A DNA stretch of 64,000 bases from UBA1535 sp002323775 (GTDB lineage Bacteria > Bacillota > Clostridia > Tissierellales > Sedimentibacteraceae). Location: the NCBI GenBank assembly GCA_031993545.1, contig DAMAHZ010000001.1, positions 1 through 64,000 on the forward strand. The letters are read 5' to 3'. The position numbers and the translations under genes are program-made. Position 1 is the first letter of the stretch. Each line of letters begins with the position of its first letter. The notes beneath the pieces are model-generated. The model saw only the letters and a program-made list of their open reading frames with translations. It was not told the origin of the DNA and ran no database searches. This document shows, in pieces, positions 61,051 through 64,000 of this stretch.

Positions 61051-61403
61051 TATCTTTTCCTCCATTTTTTTAGCTTTGCTTGAAGCAATAACTATTTTCT
61101 AATTTCTGCACTACCAAATGGTAGTCACGTCTCTGTTAATCTTAGTGCCATTTAAAAGGCAAAAATTAATTTCCCAATGGAATCACACCCCTTATTTTTT
61201 GTTAGTACAAATAATGCACTACTATTTTTATATTACAAATCCTAAAAATTGAAATTTTAAGACTTATAAAATCTAAAGGTATTTATATAATGGAATATAA
61301 TGTATTTATATCTAGTTATTTTCATTATTGTTTTATATTTATAAATAAATTGTATCATATAATTTGACAAAAGCATACAAACACTTGTTTAAATTCCAAT
61401 GTT

Positions 61404-61435
61404 TTTGTCGATAGAACACGACATATATCGACAAA
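61404..61435. promoter_or_regulatory. Inverted Spo0A-like boxes
   Basis: TTTGTCGATA (61404-61413) and TATCGACAAA (61426-61435) form a perfect 10-bp inverted repeat of 0A-like boxes, with a third TGTCG in between on the minus strand. They lie between spoIIR and the small secreted protein gene. The rest of 61066-61497 is AT-rich, with a weak promoter-like TATGAT region only. Confidence 0.5.
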
Positions 61436-61453
61436 TTTGTTACAAAACAAATA

Positions 61454-61500
61454 AAAAAACAGCTGTCCTACTTCAAATTTTGCAGGACAGCTGTTTTTTA
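61454..61500. terminator. Terminator, copy 2 of a repeated hairpin
   Basis: AAAAAACAGCTGTCC ... GGACAGCTGTTTTTT, near-identical in stem and loop to the terminator at 59121-59166. It overlaps the spoIIR stop and ends the minus-strand transcript. Confidence 0.85.
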
Positions 61501-62139
61501 CTTATCATTTTTTACAAGCCCTTGTATTATTTCTGCTATTATTGACTTGAATTTTATCTGTGAGTAGCCTCTGTTTGTTTTTATTAACTGTATTTCTTGT
61601 TCTGTCAGTACTTCCTTTAATTTTTCTTCAATGCTTTCAAAGCCTGCATCAAATTTTTTCCCAAAATCTGTGAAGCATAGCGGAGGAAACATTACGCACC
61701 ACCAATTTTGTCCCTTTGCTTCTCCTATTTCTACTCTTACAGCATCATAGTTTCCACTTGGGAGTGCAAAATTGTCATATTCTCTTACTGGAAAGTTATA
61801 TTTACCATAAAAAACCCTTACATCATAATAATATCCCGCATCATTTATTGTTTTTTGAGCTATAGCCTTAATTTCATTTAAATTTTTTAATATAAGTACT
61901 TCGCTTTCTTTTTTATTTGAAATATTGCTAAATCTTTTATTGAAGGTATCTATTATATTGTTTCTAACCTTTAATTTTAACTCTTGATCCTGCAATGTAT
62001 CTGAATTTGCTAATATATGCAATCTTATTATCTTGCTTTCAAGTTGAATTATCTCATAATAGGATTCAACTGCATATATAGTGGTCATAGCAATTAAAAG
62101 CAATATGATTATTATTATAATTTTAGTTTTATACTTCAT
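61498..62139 (-). CDS. spoIIR: Stage II sporulation protein R
   Basis: Secreted or anchored protein of 213 residues. N-terminal hydrophobic segment (7-24), then the family signatures IIRLHILANSDTLQDQELKLKVR (about 36-58), YGKYNFPVREYDN and QNWWCVMFPPLCF (about 145-157). In sporulation it is made in the forespore under sigma-F and triggers SpoIIGA to cleave pro-sigma-E in the mother cell. Its presence indicates a spore-former. It lies 34 bases after the gerC-like gene, a placement that may be coincidental. Confidence 0.9.
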   Translation of the reverse strand: MKYKTKIIIIIILLLIAMTTIYAVESYYEIIQLESKIIRLHILANSDTLQDQELKLKVRNNIIDTFNKRFSNISNKKESEVLILKNLNEIKAIAQKTINDAGYYYDVRVFYGKYNFPVREYDNFALPSGNYDAVRVEIGEAKGQNWWCVMFPPLCFTDFGKKFDAGFESIEEKLKEVLTEQEIQLIKTNRGYSQIKFKSIIAEIIQGLVKNDK

Positions 62140-62173
62140 TCGTTTTTAATTTCCTTTCCTTTCAATTAAGCTT

Positions 62174-63358
62174 CTATCTTACCATTCCGCTATTATTTAT
62201 CTTAACCTTATATTCAACATTAATGTCTGCATTTTTAAAAAGTTCATCATACTTACCTTTAATTTTTTCATAATCAGCTTTTTTATACTTAATTAAATTT
62301 TCTCTTATTTGCAATAAATCCATCTGAAAATCGCTTTGCATTTTATATATTAATTTATCTGTATAATTTGATATCTCTTTATTTATCTGACTTGACAGTC
62401 TATCTATAAAATTAATATCTGAGCTATCAAGCTTTGTCATGTCATAGCTGCTTATATTGCATATTACAGTTGCATAATAATTTGCACTTAGCTTGTCAGC
62501 TTCTAAATTTATTTTACGGGAAATAACAGCATTTTCTATGTTTACTGTTATTGGAATACCGTCAAGCTGTGTATTTACTCTTGTCATGCCCGATATCCCG
62601 CCCTTTGTCAAAACAGATAAGACACTATTTTCTGTGTGATTTATATAGTCTACAAGCTGATAATCTTTTATTACAGCCGCACCATTTATTGCAAGTCTGC
62701 CCTCTATTACTTCTACGCAAGGAATTAAGGTATTTCCGTAGCCTTTCATATCCAAGGCCACCTCATCGAAGCTAAATGTTGTTTGAAAACTCAAGGTTTT
62801 TAGCTTGATTAAAAATTCGCTTATGTATCTTCCTATTAATGGATTGTCCTTTATTTCGAAGTTTATTATGTCTGATGCCTTGTTTTTCGCAACTATTAAT
62901 TTAACCCTTCTGTTAATCTGCGGAGAACGCTCTATCTCATCAAACAAGGCTTTAACGCTGTCTTGATTTTTCAAAACATCTTCCCCTATAATAATAACTT
63001 GTATCATGCTGTCTGATGCTATTTTTTCTGTAGTAAATATATTATCATAATAAAAAGAGGTCAAGTTTTCAGAATCATGAGTCATGACATACCTTTTATT
63101 CTCAGAGCCTGTGTTTACAACTGGCACTTCTGCTGAAAAGGTGTATTTATCTGAATTTTTTTCGCTAACATCTATACCGACAGCAAACAGATATTCTCTG
63201 TCGTTTATCTCTACACCGTCTTTGCTTGTGCAGGCTGTAAGAAAAAGTGGAAAGATTAATACAACTAAGTAAATTTTAATATTATTTATGCTGGCAGCCC
63301 TACTTATGAAAGATAAATATTTTCTTATACGCTTAAAATACAGTTTACTTCTTTTCAT
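62174..63358 (-). CDS. Ger(x)C-family spore germination lipoprotein
   Basis: Lipoprotein of 394 residues. The lipobox FLTAC puts the acylated Cys at about residue 43. Conserved features include EINDREYLFAVGIDVSE and FSAEVPVVNTGSEN in the N-domain and GNTLIPCVEVIEGRLAINGAA in the middle. It is the C subunit of a GerA-type nutrient receptor in the spore inner membrane. The start overlaps the permease-like gene by 14 bases. The N-terminal 25 residues before the hydrophobic stretch are longer than usual, so an internal start is possible. Confidence 0.85.
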   Translation of the reverse strand: MKRSKLYFKRIRKYLSFISRAASINNIKIYLVVLIFPLFLTACTSKDGVEINDREYLFAVGIDVSEKNSDKYTFSAEVPVVNTGSENKRYVMTHDSENLTSFYYDNIFTTEKIASDSMIQVIIIGEDVLKNQDSVKALFDEIERSPQINRRVKLIVAKNKASDIINFEIKDNPLIGRYISEFLIKLKTLSFQTTFSFDEVALDMKGYGNTLIPCVEVIEGRLAINGAAVIKDYQLVDYINHTENSVLSVLTKGGISGMTRVNTQLDGIPITVNIENAVISRKINLEADKLSANYYATVICNISSYDMTKLDSSDINFIDRLSSQINKEISNYTDKLIYKMQSDFQMDLLQIRENLIKYKKADYEKIKGKYDELFKNADINVEYKVKINNSGMVR

Positions 63359-64000
63359 TTACGGCTTTCATCCTCCTTCTATCGATTATAACAAGCAGAA
63401 ACAAAACTATTGCGTTAATTACCAAAAAAACGTATATTGGTATCTTTATGTATCTAATTACACGGTTCATACCAGGCAAAAGACAGGCCGCCATGTATAT
63501 AATTGGAGTCTGAATGTAAATGAAATATCCATTATCCACAGTCCTCAATGTTTTTTGCAGAGATAAGTTTGTAAAATACAGTATTATTGATAAAGAAATA
63601 AATGCGCATATAATATTTAGCGATATGCCAACTGCTTCGGTATTTTCGATAAAGGACCCTGGTATATTTAGAAATTTTAGTATTGATAAAAAAGGCCATA
63701 CAAGTCTTTTTGCTTCCTCTTGTCCAAATTTAAACATAACTAAGAAAAAACACAGTATGTAAATGGAAGCACTGGTCAATAAAAATCTTTTATTTTCTCT
63801 TAGATTTTTTTTATGTTCGTCTACATATGGATTTGAAAACAAGAGTATAATAAATCCGAAAAATCCAATAAGAGCATACGGAACTGTAGTTAAAACTCCT
63901 TTTATGTCAAGTGGAAATATCGGCAATATATTGCTTATACTTGAATACGAAGTAGATAAAGCAGTAACTAAAACCAATGGTATCATTGCAATAATTACAG
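63345..64000 (-). CDS. GerAB-family germination permease, 5' part cut by window
   Basis: Membrane protein of which the C-terminal 218 residues are in the window; the frame stays open past 64000 with no stop, so the first ~140 residues are missing. It shows about six hydrophobic segments, the SSISNILPIFPLDIKGVLTT region and RTVDNGYFIYIQTP, as in GerAB (APC-type amino acid permease fold). It forms the germinant receptor with the downstream GerC protein. The ATG at 63986 is internal. Confidence 0.85.
   Translation of the reverse strand, partial: VIIAMIPLVLVTALSTSYSSISNILPIFPLDIKGVLTTVPYALIGFFGFIILLFSNPYVDEHKKNLRENKRFLLTSASIYILCFFLVMFKFGQEEAKRLVWPFLSILKFLNIPGSFIENTEAVGISLNIICAFISLSIILYFTNLSLQKTLRTVDNGYFIYIQTPIIYMAACLLPGMNRVIRYIKIPIYVFLVINAIVLFLLVIIDRRRMKAVNEKK

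Overview
The window is AT-rich DNA from a spore-forming, amino-acid-fermenting member of the Clostridia. Three observations support this. There is a complete lysine-fermentation operon in the order kdd-kamA-kamB-kamC-kamD-kamE. There are spoIIR and gerA-type spore germination genes. There are three S-layer (SLH) genes and a phosphocholine (lic) gene set. The combination resembles Acetoanaerobium (Clostridium) sticklandii or a close Peptostreptococcaceae relative; that assignment is an inference from gene content, not from a database match. No rRNA, tRNA or CRISPR array was seen.

Layout. (1) 1-3.2 kb: an XRE/TPR (RRNPP-like) regulator starting at TTG, followed by three tandem diverged copies of a small transcription unit. 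Each unit has two Spo0A-like boxes 10 bp apart, a sigma-A promoter and a short RNA with two hairpins and a U-tract. A decayed copy of the regulator's 3' end lies between units 2 and 3. (2) 3.2-4.1 kb: a secreted copper-amine-oxidase-N-like protein. (3) 23.4-4.5 kb, all on the minus strand: a 15-gene surface polysaccharide locus. It runs from an O-antigen-ligase-like protein, a 4,6-dehydratase, an initiating sugar transferase, glycosyltransferases, a nucleotide-sugar dehydrogenase, a polymerase-like protein, an acyltransferase, LicD, an alkaline-phosphatase-fold transferase and a MurJ-type flippase to a four-gene lic module. The lic module includes an HTH-LicC-LicA fusion that probably regulates itself. 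A chain-length regulator and a small XRE protein are divergent from this locus.

(4) 25.3-36.5 kb: a lone tyrosine recombinase and three S-layer paralogues, two of them in opposite orientation. A second O-antigen-ligase paralogue lies between them. (5) 42.9-37.0 kb (minus): a Dlt-like surface acylation operon (adenylation enzyme, GNAT, carrier protein, MBOAT, SGNH-deacetylase fusion) behind an attenuator-like leader. (6) 43-47.5 kb: GNAT, DUF2156, RsuA-type pseudouridine synthase, DUF308-like membrane protein and cinA. (7) 47.6-47.9 kb: a type I toxin-antitoxin locus with a 37-residue hydrophobic toxin and a convergent antisense RNA.

(8) 57.7-48 kb: the kam operon behind a -24/-12 promoter, facing a sigma-54-dependent PAS regulator. 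Three copies of a TGCC-N8-GGCA palindrome mark the probable binding sites of that regulator: one upstream of kdd and two upstream of the regulator gene. (9) 57.8-64 kb: an AraC/GyrI-like regulator, a DUF3788 protein, a two-gene secreted-protein island bracketed by two near-identical terminators, spoIIR, gerC and a gerAB gene cut by the window edge.

Together the window encodes the cell envelope of the organism (S-layer, phosphocholine-decorated polysaccharide, acylated polymers), its sporulation and germination functions, and energy metabolism from lysine. The least explained parts are the tandem Spo0A-box small-RNA units, the attenuated non-canonical Dlt-like operon and the S-layer cluster with its recombinase.
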